Of a DNA stretch of 64,000 bases, positions 12,608 to 21,666 are shown one piece after another (the first letter of the stretch is position 1; every line of letters begins with the position of its first letter). This DNA comes from Streptomyces griseicoloratus (GTDB taxonomy: Bacteria > Actinomycetota > Actinomycetes > Streptomycetales > Streptomycetaceae). Both the position numbers and the translations under genes were made by a program. Below the pieces are notes generated by a model. The model was not told where the DNA came from. It saw only the letters and a list, made by a program, of their open reading frames with translations, and searched no databases. The stretch is from positions 62,001 through 126,000 of the forward strand of contig NZ_JACVQF010000223.1 in NCBI RefSeq assembly GCF_014534645.1. The letters are read 5' to 3'.

Positions 12608-12649
12608 GACGCCACCGGGAATGCGCGAGCAGACTCGTGCAGTTGTTCC

Positions 12650-12668
12650 AACCAACCAGTTAGTTGTT
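12650..12668. promoter_or_regulatory. Second operator-like site next to MFS gene
   Basis: AACCAACCAGTTAGTTGTT is an imperfect palindrome sharing the AACCAA core with the site at 12592. It ends 12 bp before the AAGGAG ribosome site of the transporter. Confidence 0.45.
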
Positions 12669-12697
12669 AGCGTGCGCTCGAAGGAGTCGCCCCGCCC

Positions 12698-13936
12698 ATG
12701 CCGTCACCGTCACCGTCACCGTCAGCAGTCACCAGGCTCCCGCGCGACAGCCACGACGCGCCCGCCGGAGAGCGGCCTTCCGCCCGCTCCCGGCTCTTCC
12801 TCCCCCTGATCGCGGTCTGCACCGCGGTGACCGCCGCCAACATCTACCTCGCGGCCCCGCTGCTCCCCCTCATCGCCGACGACTTCGGCTCCACGCCCTC
12901 GGCCGTGGCCTGGCTCGCCTCGGTCGCCCAGCTCGGTTACGCGGCCGGCCTGCTCTTCTTCGCCCCGCTCGGCGACAGCGTGAACCGGCGGCGCCTGGTC
13001 GCCGTCCTCTCGCTGGTCGCCGCCGCGGCCCTGGTCGCCGGGGCGGCGGCGGCCGGGACCGGCGCGCTCGCCGGCGCCGTACTGATCGCCTCGGTCGCGA
13101 CCGTCGTCCCGCAGCTGCTCGTCCCGCTGGTCGCCGAGCGCGCCCCCGCCGACCGCCGCGCCCGCCATGTCGCCGCCGTCATCGCCGGGCTGTTCACCGG
13201 CGTGGTCGCGGCCCGGGTGCTCGGCGGCCTGATCGGGCAGGCCTTCGGCTGGCGGGTGGTGTTCGTGGGCGCGGCCGTGCTGACCGCCGCCCTCGGCCTG
13301 GCGACCGCCTTCGTGCTCCCCGTCGAGCGGCGGCGCCGCAGCGGCCCGCTCCTCGCGGGTCTCGCCGCGCTGCCGTCCGTCGTGCGGCGCTCCCCCGACC
13401 TGTGGCGCGCGTGCGTGCGCCAGGCCGGGATGTACGGCGCCTGGAGCGCCCTGTGGACCTCGCTCGCCCTGCTGCTGACGGGGCACGGCGGCGACGGCTA
13501 CGGCATGTCCACCGCCGCGGCCGGGCTGTTCGGCCTGTTCGGGCTCGCGTCGAGTGCCGTCGCGCCCCTCGCCGGCGGACTGGTCGACCGCTTCGGCGCG
13601 GCCAAGGTCGTACGTTCCGCCTATCTGCTCGCCGCCGTGTCGGTGCCGCTGTTCTGGCTGGGCGGGCAGGTGATGGCGGCCCTGTGCGCGGCGGCCGTCC
13701 TGGTGCACGCGGCCCTGGTCGCCTCCCACGTCGCCAACCAGACCCTCGCGCTGACCACCACGTCCACGCCCGCCACCGCCAACACGGCCTACGTCGTGGC
13801 CGGGTTCGCCGGCGGCGCCCTGGCCTCGGCCCTGGCCGGACCCGCCTTCGGCCACTGGGGCTGGGCCGGGGTCTGCGCGGTGGCGGGTGCGTGGCTGCTG
13901 CTGGGGTGGGCCGCGACGGCCGTGCCGAAGCGGTGA
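12698..13936 (+). CDS. MFS transporter (drug efflux type)
   Basis: A 412-residue protein with about 12 membrane helices, starting at an ATG 11 bp after AAGGAG. The loop between helices 2 and 3 has GDSVNRRRL, the MFS signature GDxxxRR, and the second half repeats the pattern (GGLVDRFGAAKVV). It is expected to export small molecules using the proton gradient at the cytoplasmic membrane. Divergent pairing with a TetR repressor supports ligand-induced expression. Six repeated Pro-Ser codons at the N-terminus (PSPSPSPSA) are unstructured. Confidence 0.92.
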   Translation: MPSPSPSPSAVTRLPRDSHDAPAGERPSARSRLFLPLIAVCTAVTAANIYLAAPLLPLIADDFGSTPSAVAWLASVAQLGYAAGLLFFAPLGDSVNRRRLVAVLSLVAAAALVAGAAAAGTGALAGAVLIASVATVVPQLLVPLVAERAPADRRARHVAAVIAGLFTGVVAARVLGGLIGQAFGWRVVFVGAAVLTAALGLATAFVLPVERRRRSGPLLAGLAALPSVVRRSPDLWRACVRQAGMYGAWSALWTSLALLLTGHGGDGYGMSTAAAGLFGLFGLASSAVAPLAGGLVDRFGAAKVVRSAYLLAAVSVPLFWLGGQVMAALCAAAVLVHAALVASHVANQTLALTTTSTPATANTAYVVAGFAGGALASALAGPAFGHWGWAGVCAVAGAWLLLGWAATAVPKR

Positions 13937-13944
13937 GCACGAAG

Positions 13945-13982
13945 GCGCACCGGGCCGGGCGCCCCCGCCCGGCCCGGTGCGC
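13945..13982. terminator. Bidirectional terminator between MFS and acyl-CoA ligase genes
   Basis: A 15-bp perfect stem (13945-13959 with 13968-13982) and an 8-nt loop lie between two convergent genes. Confidence 0.8.
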
Positions 13983-13996
13983 GTCGTCCGCGTCGG

Positions 13997-15652
<1,656 letters not shown>

Positions 15653-15710
15653 GGTGTCCTCCCGGGGCGACATTGCCTACGCGGCGGTAAGGGTTGCGCT
15701 GATTCTGCGC

Positions 15711-15728
15711 ACATACCGCGCGGTATGT
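15711..15728. promoter_or_regulatory. 18-bp perfect palindrome upstream of acyl-CoA ligase
   Basis: ACATACCGCGCGGTATGT is fully palindromic and lies 59 bp upstream of the ligase start and 73 bp downstream of the sigma-factor stop. No regulator gene adjoins it, so the binding protein would be encoded elsewhere. The CATACC/GGTATG arms resemble TetR-type operators. Confidence 0.55.
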
Positions 15729-15801
15729 CACTACTCCCGGGTGATCGATCAGTGCTCGGTGCCCGACAGGGCTCGTCACCGGCCGGCCACAGAAGACCGC
15801 A

Positions 15802-16359
15802 TTACCGAACAAGTCCCAGCTCAGGGTCCTCGCGGAGCTTGCCCAGCGCCCGGGACACCGCCGACTTGACCGTGCCCACGGACACCCCGAGCACTTCGGC
15901 CGTCTGAGCCTCGCTGAGGTCCTCGTAGTACCGCAGGACGACCATCGCCCGCTGCCGGGCCGGCAGCTTGGTGATCGCCCTCCACATCGCGTCGTGCAGC
16001 GCCTGGCGCTCCGCCGGGTCGTCACCGCCCGGCGCGGGCTCCGGCTCGGGCAGCTCGTCGCAGGCGAACTCGTCGACCTTGCGCTTGCGCCACTGCGAGG
16101 TCCGGGTGTTCAGCAGCGCCCGGCGCACATAGCCGTCGAGGGCTCGGTGGTCCTCGATGCGCTCCCAGGCCACGTACGTCTTGGTGAGCGCGGTCTGCAG
16201 AAGGTCCTCGGCGTCGCTCGGGTTCGCGGTCAGCGACCGGGCGGTACGCAGCAGCACCGGCTGGCGGGCCTTCACGTACGACGAGAACGACGGGTACGGG
16301 AAGGTCTGCGGCACTGCTGTAGCGGCGTTCGAAGCGCTGGTGCAGACGGGTGTGGTCAT
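15802..16359 (-). CDS. ECF RNA polymerase sigma factor, SigE family
   Basis: The protein has 185 residues. Region 2 (about 25-95) reads FSSYVKARQPVLLRTARSLTANPSDAEDLLQTALTKTYVAWERI; region 4 (about 125-180) has LPARQRAMVVLRYYEDLSEAQTAEVLGVSVGTVKSAVSRALGKL. This is the actinobacterial SigE-type ECF subfamily. It should redirect RNA polymerase to an unknown regulon. No anti-sigma gene adjoins it; the upstream gene encodes a small secreted protein read in the same direction, which could be a target or merely a neighbour. Confidence 0.93.
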   Translation of the reverse strand: MTTPVCTSASNAATAVPQTFPYPSFSSYVKARQPVLLRTARSLTANPSDAEDLLQTALTKTYVAWERIEDHRALDGYVRRALLNTRTSQWRKRKVDEFACDELPEPEPAPGGDDPAERQALHDAMWRAITKLPARQRAMVVLRYYEDLSEAQTAEVLGVSVGTVKSAVSRALGKLREDPELGLVR

Positions 16360-16665
16360 GGCTCAACGCTATGAGCGGGGGGCCTTGCCGCGGATCGGCC
16401 GCAGGTCCCGAAGCAGAGTCCCCCTCAGGTTGTAGGGGTGGGGCTGGCTGCACCTCCTGTAGGTGGACGAGCGGAGGAGGCGGAGTACGGGTTCACCCCT
16501 GGGGGCCGCGGTCCGGCCCCGGCCCGCCGGACGGGGCCGGACACGCACGGACGTCCGGGCGACGATGCCGAAGCACCGCCGCCCGGACGCCGTACGACCC
16601 CATCAAGCACACCCGCACAGAAGGTGAGGGACCGGCGCCGGAGCGCCGCGCACCGGTCCCTCAGC
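16360..16665. other. Intergenic 306 bp upstream of the sigma factor
   Basis: Apart from the terminator of the secreted-protein gene (16625-16663) and several short GC-rich self-complementary stretches (for example around 16510-16545), I see no gene. The promoter of the sigma-factor gene must lie here, but no clear -35/-10 pair stands out. Confidence 0.5.
16625..16663 (-). terminator. Terminator of the small secreted-protein gene
   Basis: TGAGGGACCGG and CCGGTCCCTCA form an 11-bp stem with a 17-nt GC-rich loop, immediately beyond the stop codon of the leftward gene. Confidence 0.65.
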
Positions 16666-16992
16666 TCACCACCACAGCGGGGTGAAGGTGACGGACGTGT
16701 TGTCGTTGCCCTGGTTGATGGCCGTGAAGGCGGAACCGTCGACCTGCGCGGTGTTGCTCTGGTTCGAGGCGCCGGAGCCGACCGCCTGCTGCTGCGTGGT
16801 GGACGAGTTGCCGTTGTTGTCGTCGCCGACGCCGCTACCGATGATGCCGGCGGAGGCCTCGGCAGCCGTCGCGTTCGATCCGTCGTCCGCGAAGGCGCCG
16901 TTGTCCGCCGTCGCGACGCCGCTGAAGAGCGCGGCGGCGAGCGGGAGGGCGGCGACGGCGGCGATGACGCGGGCAGTACGGATGCTTGCCAT
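16666..16992 (-). CDS. Small secreted N/Q/S/T-rich protein
   Basis: This 108-residue precursor starts at an ATG 4 bp after GGAGGAAC. The first 30 residues form a Sec signal peptide (ARVIAAVAALPLAAALFSGVATA). The mature 78 residues contain no Cys and are rich in Asn, Gln, Ser, Thr and Gly (DDNNGNSSTTQQQAVGSGASNQSNTA), ending SVTFTPLWW. The composition recalls surface amyloid proteins such as rodlins and chaplins, but neither family's signature is present, so the function is unknown. Confidence 0.7.
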   Translation of the reverse strand: MASIRTARVIAAVAALPLAAALFSGVATADNGAFADDGSNATAAEASAGIIGSGVGDDNNGNSSTTQQQAVGSGASNQSNTAQVDGSAFTAINQGNDNTSVTFTPLWW

Positions 16993-17354
16993 GTGTTCCT
17001 CCAGAACAGGTGCGCACCGGCATGCTGCCGACAACGCGTAAGTACGTGAACCAGGACCTGTGCCAAGGCAGTTGGCCGACCGCCTCGACGCTGTGCACGA
17101 CGTCGCGTGATCAGAGTTGCCCACGGATCCCCGGCGAACCACCCCGGAAGCCCCGATTCGCCCTCAAGCGTGAGGACAAGTCGATAAACCCCTTTGCACC
17201 CCTTGCGCCCCGGCTCAGCGCAGTACGGACAGTTCGACACCAAGCGCCGCAAGGGGTGAAGCGTTCCGGCACACCTTCCGCCCCTCACCCCGGCCCCGGC
17301 GCGCCGCGCACGACCCCCCTTCCCTTTTTCGAACGTACGTACGAACATGGACGC
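16993..17354. other. Divergent intergenic region with an 11-bp inverted repeat
   Basis: CACCCCTTGCG (17197-17207) and CGCAAGGGGTG (17248-17258) are perfect inverted copies 40 bp apart, which could form a large stem or two binding sites. GTACGTAC (17335-17342) lies 12 bp before the prim-pol start. The region must hold promoters for the secreted protein (left) and the primase-like gene (right). No other gene is evident. Confidence 0.4.
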
Positions 17355-18221
17355 ATGGCCACCACCGACCGGCAGGCCACGACGCTGGCCCTCGCACACG
17401 CCCTGTCAGCCGCAGAACGCGGGCTGGCCGTCATCCCCCTGTCCCGGACGAAGCTCCCGGCCCTGCGGTCCCCCCACCGCGACGACCCCGGCGCCGCGCC
17501 CTGCCACGGCGAGTGCGGCCGCCTCGGCCACGGGGTCCACGACGCCTCCACCGACCCGGTGCGCATCCGCGAGCTGTTCGCCGCGGCACCCTGGGCGACC
17601 GGCTACGGCATCGCCTGCGGACTGCCCCCGCACCACCTGATCGGCGTCGACCTGGACACGAAGTCGAGCACCGACTCCTCGGCCGCCCTGCGCGAACTGG
17701 CCCTGCGGCACCTGTTCACGATCCCGCCCACGGTGGTCGTCCTGACCCCGAGCGGAGGCCGCCACCTCTGGCTGAGCGGCCCGCCCGACGTCGTCGTCCC
17801 CAACTCCGCCGGGCGCCTCGCCCCGGGCATCGACATCCGGGGCGCCGGCGGCTACCTCGTCGGCCCCGGCTCACGCACCCGGCACGGCACGTACGCCACC
17901 GCGCCGGGCACCGCCCACCTCGCCCCCGCCGCCTGTCCGCCCGCCCTCCTGCGACTGCTCGTCCCCCCGCCCCGCGCACACCGGCCCGCGCCCCCGACGG
18001 CCGGCGGACACGGCCAGGGCCTCGTCCAGTTCGTCCTCGCCGCCCACGAGGGCCAGCGCAACACCCGACTGTTCTGGGCGGCCTGCCGCGCCTACGAGGA
18101 CGGCATCGGCCCCGCGCTCGTGGACCCGCTGGTCGACGCGGCACTGAACACCGGCCTGTCCGAACGCGAGGCCCGCGCGACGATCGCGTCGGCGGCCCGG
18201 ATGACGGGCCACCACCCCTGA
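17355..18221 (+). CDS. Bifunctional DNA primase/polymerase (prim-pol) domain protein
   Basis: The 288-residue protein starts at ATG 17355. The archaeo-eukaryotic primase-polymerase fold is indicated by the metal-binding pair in GVDLDTKSS (Asp99, Asp101), the catalytic His region LTPSGGRHLWLSG and GIDIRGAGGYLVGPGS. A C-terminal helical part (GLVQFVLAAHEGQRNTRLFWAACRAYE) resembles the PriCT/processivity segment of plasmid primases. Such proteins make primers or extend DNA for mobile elements. Here it is not next to a helicase or integrase, so it may be domesticated. A better-preserved element version is at 30413. Confidence 0.85.
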   Translation: MATTDRQATTLALAHALSAAERGLAVIPLSRTKLPALRSPHRDDPGAAPCHGECGRLGHGVHDASTDPVRIRELFAAAPWATGYGIACGLPPHHLIGVDLDTKSSTDSSAALRELALRHLFTIPPTVVVLTPSGGRHLWLSGPPDVVVPNSAGRLAPGIDIRGAGGYLVGPGSRTRHGTYATAPGTAHLAPAACPPALLRLLVPPPRAHRPAPPTAGGHGQGLVQFVLAAHEGQRNTRLFWAACRAYEDGIGPALVDPLVDAALNTGLSEREARATIASAARMTGHHP

Positions 18222-18236
18222 CCCCACGAGGCACCC

Positions 18237-18410
18237 GCACCGCCGCCACGACACCCGCACCGCCCTCGACCTGCACCGCCCGATGACCCGAGCCACCCCA
18301 CGCCCGCCCCACCACCTGCACCGCCCCACGGCCCGAGCCCCCCACCCGCACCGCGCCCTGCTTCACGCCCGCACCACGCCACGCCCCGCGCGCCACCACC
18401 CGCACCGCGC
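18237..18410. repeat. Degenerate GCACCGC repeats
   Basis: Seven copies of GCACCGC or a one-base variant occur at irregular 16-45 bp intervals within pyrimidine-rich sequence between two genes. Long open frames through it are low-complexity Arg/His/Pro and are not credible genes. Confidence 0.4.
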
Positions 18411-18519
18411 CCGCTCCACGACCGGCGGCACGGCCCACGCGCGGCGCCCGCGCGAGAGCACGCGGCACCCGCGCGAAAACCGGAAGCCCCCCATGCACCA
18501 CCGCCCTAAAGTGCCCACC

Positions 18520-18951
18520 ATGTCGCTGACCCGGATCGTCCTGGCCTCAGGCCGCAGCGTCGACCTCGCCGAACTCCGCCTCACCTCGACCTACGGCGGC
18601 CTGCTGGAGGGCTACCCGTGCAAACCGGTCAACGACCTGCGCATCAAGGCACTCCTCGGCACCGCCGAGCGCGCCTTCCCGAACACGCCGGTCCACCTGG
18701 TGCCGCCGCCGCGCGAGTACCCGGACCAGTACGCCGGCGCCTTCGGCCGGGTCGAGGTGCTGCCGTCGGTCGCCTGCGTCGGGCTCTTCTCCTCCACGGC
18801 CCTCGATCCGGCCAACGACCCGGTCCTGTACCGCTCCGGACTGACCGTCGTCTGGTTCCAGCCGACCCCGTACGTCCCGTCCGCCTGCGCCGCGGAACCC
18901 GCCCTTCGGGACGTCGACTGGCCGGCACTCGCCCGCGACTTCGAGCTGTAG
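18520..18951 (+). CDS. Conserved hypothetical protein
   Basis: A 143-residue soluble protein with ATG at 18520 (MSLTRIVLASGRSVDLAEL). It has no signal peptide, membrane helix or cysteine cluster. PNTPVHLVPPPREYPDQYAGAFGRVEVLPSVACVGLF looks like a compact alpha/beta fold. I do not recognise a family. It is followed 7 bp later by the convergent lipoprotein gene. The in-frame extension upstream lies in the repeat region and was excluded. Confidence 0.65.
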   Translation: MSLTRIVLASGRSVDLAELRLTSTYGGLLEGYPCKPVNDLRIKALLGTAERAFPNTPVHLVPPPREYPDQYAGAFGRVEVLPSVACVGLFSSTALDPANDPVLYRSGLTVVWFQPTPYVPSACAAEPALRDVDWPALARDFEL

Positions 18952-18958
18952 GAGGGCG

Positions 18959-19894
18959 TCAGGGCCGGGGCGGGGCCGACGCTCCGTTCGCTGTGTCCTT
19001 CCGCCACGCGCTGACGCCCAGCTTCCCCGTGGTTCCGAGGTCGAGGTCCGGCGCGACCATCACCGGGTCGGCGCCGGGCAGGGCCCGGACCCTGACGTAG
19101 GGCACGTCCACCGGCTCGCCGGAACCCGTGGTGTTGCGCCACATCAGCCCCGAGACGGCGGCCTCGCCCGGGTCCAGCGTCACCGGCCGCGGCGGGTCGT
19201 CGAACCCGCCCACCAGAGCGATGCCCTCCCCGCCGGGCACGATCCCGATCCCCCCGACCGGCTCGTGGTCCTCGTCGAGCAGCCCGAGCGCCGGGTAGCC
19301 GTCGAGGGAGTACGGGCGGCTGCCGCAGTTCTCCAGACGCAGCCCCACCACACGCAGCCCCATGGCCGCGTCCCCGTCGTCGGCGGTCAGGCGCAGCCCG
19401 GACGACGGGCAGGGGCCGTCCGGCGCCGGCGCCTCGTCCGAGGGCACCCTCTTGACGTCGATGATCCGCACCTCGCCGGCGTCGGCGTGACCGGGCACCG
19501 GCTCCAGGGTGCGGCGCACGGTCCTGCCGGCCCCCACGGAGGCCACCGTCTCCTCGGTGTTCGACATCGCCCCTCCCTCTGCGCCGGTCAGGGAGAAGGT
19601 GATGGTGTACGTGAAGGGCTCGGCCTCCTGGTTGGTCACCGAGTACGCCACGACACACGAGGAGGCGCCGCCACGGTCCTGCTCGACCATCCCGACGACC
19701 CGCACCCCGTCCTGCGCCGACGCCCCGGCCTCGGCCCCGGAACCGGCACCGGAATCCGGCCCCCCGCCGGCGGCCCCCGCTCCGCACACCCCCGCCCCCT
19801 CCCCGCCCGGCCCGGCGGTCTGCGTGCCACAGGCACCGAGCAGGACGGCGGCGGCCAGTGCCCCAAGGGCCGCGCGAGGCAGGGAGGTTCTCAT
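18959..19894 (-). CDS. DUF4232 lipoprotein
   Basis: The precursor has 311 residues from an ATG at 19894 preceded by a G-rich ribosome site. Its signal peptide ends in the lipobox VLLGACG, so the mature protein should be lipid-anchored outside the membrane. The C-terminal half (about 175-300) matches DUF4232: LRLTADDGDAAMGLRVVGLRLENCGSRPYSLDGYPALGLLDEDHEPV, with typical beta-sandwich strands and two cysteines. The role is unknown. It is divergent from the signal-peptidase-like gene. Confidence 0.85.
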   Translation of the reverse strand: MRTSLPRAALGALAAAVLLGACGTQTAGPGGEGAGVCGAGAAGGGPDSGAGSGAEAGASAQDGVRVVGMVEQDRGGASSCVVAYSVTNQEAEPFTYTITFSLTGAEGGAMSNTEETVASVGAGRTVRRTLEPVPGHADAGEVRIIDVKRVPSDEAPAPDGPCPSSGLRLTADDGDAAMGLRVVGLRLENCGSRPYSLDGYPALGLLDEDHEPVGGIGIVPGGEGIALVGGFDDPPRPVTLDPGEAAVSGLMWRNTTGSGEPVDVPYVRVRALPGADPVMVAPDLDLGTTGKLGVSAWRKDTANGASAPPRP

Positions 19895-20049
19895 CACCCC
19901 ACCCCACCAGGGAACAAGCCCCGCGACGGTGGCGGAAGCCACACTTCCGGTCACAGCCCTGTCACAGCCCAGGACATGCCGAAAGCCCGAGGCCGCATAG
20001 CCTCTGCTGGCCCGCACAGCCGTCGGGCGGTTCACGAAGAGGGAAGATC

Positions 20050-20691
20050 ATGCGGCAGCGAAGAGCAGTCGGCAGGTGGAGAGATGCGGCCTGGGTGTTG
20101 GCACCACTCGGGTTGGCCCTCCTGGTGGGGACCATCGCCTACACGCTCGCGAACTACAAGATGGTCACGGTCATGGGTGACTCGATGAGACCCACGTACC
20201 GCCAGGGCGATCGACTGTTCATGGAGCGGATCGACCCGAGCGAAATACACCGGGGCGACGTCCTGCTCATCGAGGCGCCCGAGCACAGTCCACTCGGACC
20301 GATGCTGCGGCGGGTCATCGGGATGGGGGGCGATCACGTGGCGGGTGAGGGGAACCGGGTCTCGGTGAACGGGAAGCCGGTCGACGAGCCGTACGCGACG
20401 GACAGCGAAGAGAACCCGGCGGTCGGGCCGTACGACGTGACGGTGCCGGACGGACGGTTGTTCCTGCTGGGCGACCACCGGGACAACTCCAACGACTCGC
20501 GTTTCCACCTCAGCGAGCAGTCGGGCAGTGTCGGGGCCTCCGGAGTGCAGGGACGAGTGCTGGAGGACTCCACCGTGCCGATGGTATTGGCGACGCTCGG
20601 GGGCCTCGGGATCGTGCTGACCCTGGCCGGCATCGGAGGCTACGCAGTCCGACGGCGTACGCGGAGGTCGCTCCCCTCTGCGTGGGCCTGA
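20050..20691 (+). CDS. Signal peptidase I-like protein lacking the general-base Lys
   Basis: The protein has 213 residues. Membrane helix 1 (about 13-33) is followed by the nucleophile box VMGDSMRPT (Ser45), box E GDHRDNSNDSR, and a C-terminal membrane helix plus basic tail as in Streptomyces Sip proteins. The box normally reading KRxxGLPGD appears as LRRVIGMGGD: Arg87 sits where the catalytic Lys belongs (codons CGG CGG). The fold and membrane topology of type I signal peptidases are kept, but activity is doubtful. It lies immediately left of the AICE attL. It could be a non-catalytic homologue or use another base. Confidence 0.85.
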   Translation: MRQRRAVGRWRDAAWVLAPLGLALLVGTIAYTLANYKMVTVMGDSMRPTYRQGDRLFMERIDPSEIHRGDVLLIEAPEHSPLGPMLRRVIGMGGDHVAGEGNRVSVNGKPVDEPYATDSEENPAVGPYDVTVPDGRLFLLGDHRDNSNDSRFHLSEQSGSVGASGVQGRVLEDSTVPMVLATLGGLGIVLTLAGIGGYAVRRRTRRSLPSAWA

Positions 20692-20717
20692 GCCGAACCC
20701 CGGGGTCCAGGCATGCG

Positions 20718-20754
20718 AAAGGCCCCCGACCGACTACCCAAGTCAGGGGCCCTT
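20718..20754 (+). terminator. Terminator of signal-peptidase-like gene
   Basis: AAGGCCCCCGAC and GTCAGGGGCCCTT form an approximately 12-bp stem with one C-A mismatch and an 11-nt loop, 27 bp after the stop codon. Confidence 0.6.
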
Positions 20755-20767
20755 CTCAGTGCTCATC

Positions 20768-20825
20768 GCGCGGAGGCGGTGGGATTTGAACCCACGGTGA
20801 CATCGCTGCCACGACGGTTTTCAAG
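20768..20825. repeat. attL (58-bp tRNA-Ser fragment)
   Basis: Identical over 58 bp to 34999-35056. It contains the 3' half of tRNA-Ser(TGA), from the anticodon loop through variable arm, T-arm and acceptor strand, but lacks the 5' half, so it is not a functional tRNA. It marks the left junction. Confidence 0.95.
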
Positions 20826-20901
20826 GCCGCCGGGTAAGGACACGACAAACGGCATGTGAGCTGGTGTTTTTCCTCGTGCGCCCGGCTCCTGAGCGCCCCC
20901 T

Positions 20902-20935
20902 TGGCCGCAGGATGGCCAAATGGCTCTGAGGCGGG
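20902..20935. promoter_or_regulatory. Left integrase arm-type repeat
   Basis: TGGCCGCAGGATGGCC (20902-20917), then seven bases, then TCTGAGGCGGG (20925-20935). A near-identical pair sits at 34870-34907 near the right end. Repeats flanking the crossover core on both sides are what tyrosine integrases and Xis use as arm sites (inference). Confidence 0.55.
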
Positions 20936-20940
20936 GGGCC

Positions 20941-21666
20941 TCATGCCCCCTCACTCAGCAGATCGGCAATGCCTTGCTCTGACCAGTGGCCAACCGCGCC
21001 GGGGCAAGCCGCGACGTACGAGGCGACCGCTTCCGCATCCCACGCACCGGCAGACAGCAAGCCTGACGCCAGGAAGCGCACGTAGGCCGCGGACGGAGCG
21101 ACCCACTGAACGTCATCCATGCCCCACGGCGCCGTGAAGGTCAGGATGGGCATACCGTCGACTTGGCCGGCACACACAAGCGTCTCGTAGCGGCCTCCCC
21201 CGAGCACGGCTCGCCCTTGCGTGAGCGCGTCCCCCAAATCCAGGTCAGTGCCCGGCTCTCTGTACATCTCCTGGGCTGCGATGTCGGCGAACTGCTGGGC
21301 AGTCACCAGATGTGCTCTGGCCAGCACGCGCCCTGGCACGTGCGGGTCGTAGAAGGCCCTACCTCCCCCCCAAACGGGCGACTCGGTCGCGAAGTACATC
21401 GCCCCGGTAAGTTCCACCGGGATGGACCGAGTAGGCATGGCAGGGTTGCGGCACCCTGGGTACGACTTTGCTGCGCCTGAGGGGCGGCCCCCCTTGATGT
21501 ACGCGGCGAGCCGGTCTAGGTGCATGTTCGAGCCGTAGGACGTGTACCAGACGCGCTCAGGGCGGCGGTTTCGGGGAAGAGCCGAGTCGATACTTCGGAG
21601 GGCCTTCACGCTTGCTTGCTCCTGCGAGACGCGCTCACTCTGCCGAAACGTCGTACCTGATGACAT
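20941..21666 (-). CDS. Gamma-glutamylcyclotransferase-like protein of the AICE
   Basis: The protein has 241 residues from an ATG 6 bp after GGGAG. The start overlaps the end of the GntR gene by 32 bp, so both are translated from one message. RVWYTSYGSNMHLDRL (YGSNM at 44-48) is the nucleotide-like substrate loop of the GGCT/AIG2 fold. Later, WGGGRAFYDPHVPGRVLARAHLVTAQQFADIA fits the remaining beta-barrel strands. Such enzymes cyclise gamma-glutamyl amines to 5-oxoproline, but I cannot point with confidence to the catalytic Glu, so activity is uncertain. Related streptomycete proteins are often labelled histone deacetylase in databases, a label nothing in the sequence supports. Confidence 0.7.
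   Translation of the reverse strand: MSSGTTFRQSERVSQEQASVKALRSIDSALPRNRRPERVWYTSYGSNMHLDRLAAYIKGGRPSGAAKSYPGCRNPAMPTRSIPVELTGAMYFATESPVWGGGRAFYDPHVPGRVLARAHLVTAQQFADIAAQEMYREPGTDLDLGDALTQGRAVLGGGRYETLVCAGQVDGMPILTFTAPWGMDDVQWVAPSAAYVRFLASGLLSAGAWDAEAVASYVAACPGAVGHWSEQGIADLLSEGA

Noticed and set aside
12937-13855. Antisense open frames across the MFS gene
   Set aside because: Translations are Gly/Arg/Gln-rich without domains and merely mirror the transporter's codon bias.
18283-18519. N-terminal extension of the hypothetical protein at 18520
   Set aside because: The extra residues are Arg/His/Pro low complexity from the GCACCGC repeat region.
20768-20825. Second functional tRNA-Ser gene
   Set aside because: Only the 3' part is present; the sequence past 20825 does not form D-arm or 5' acceptor strand, so it is attL.
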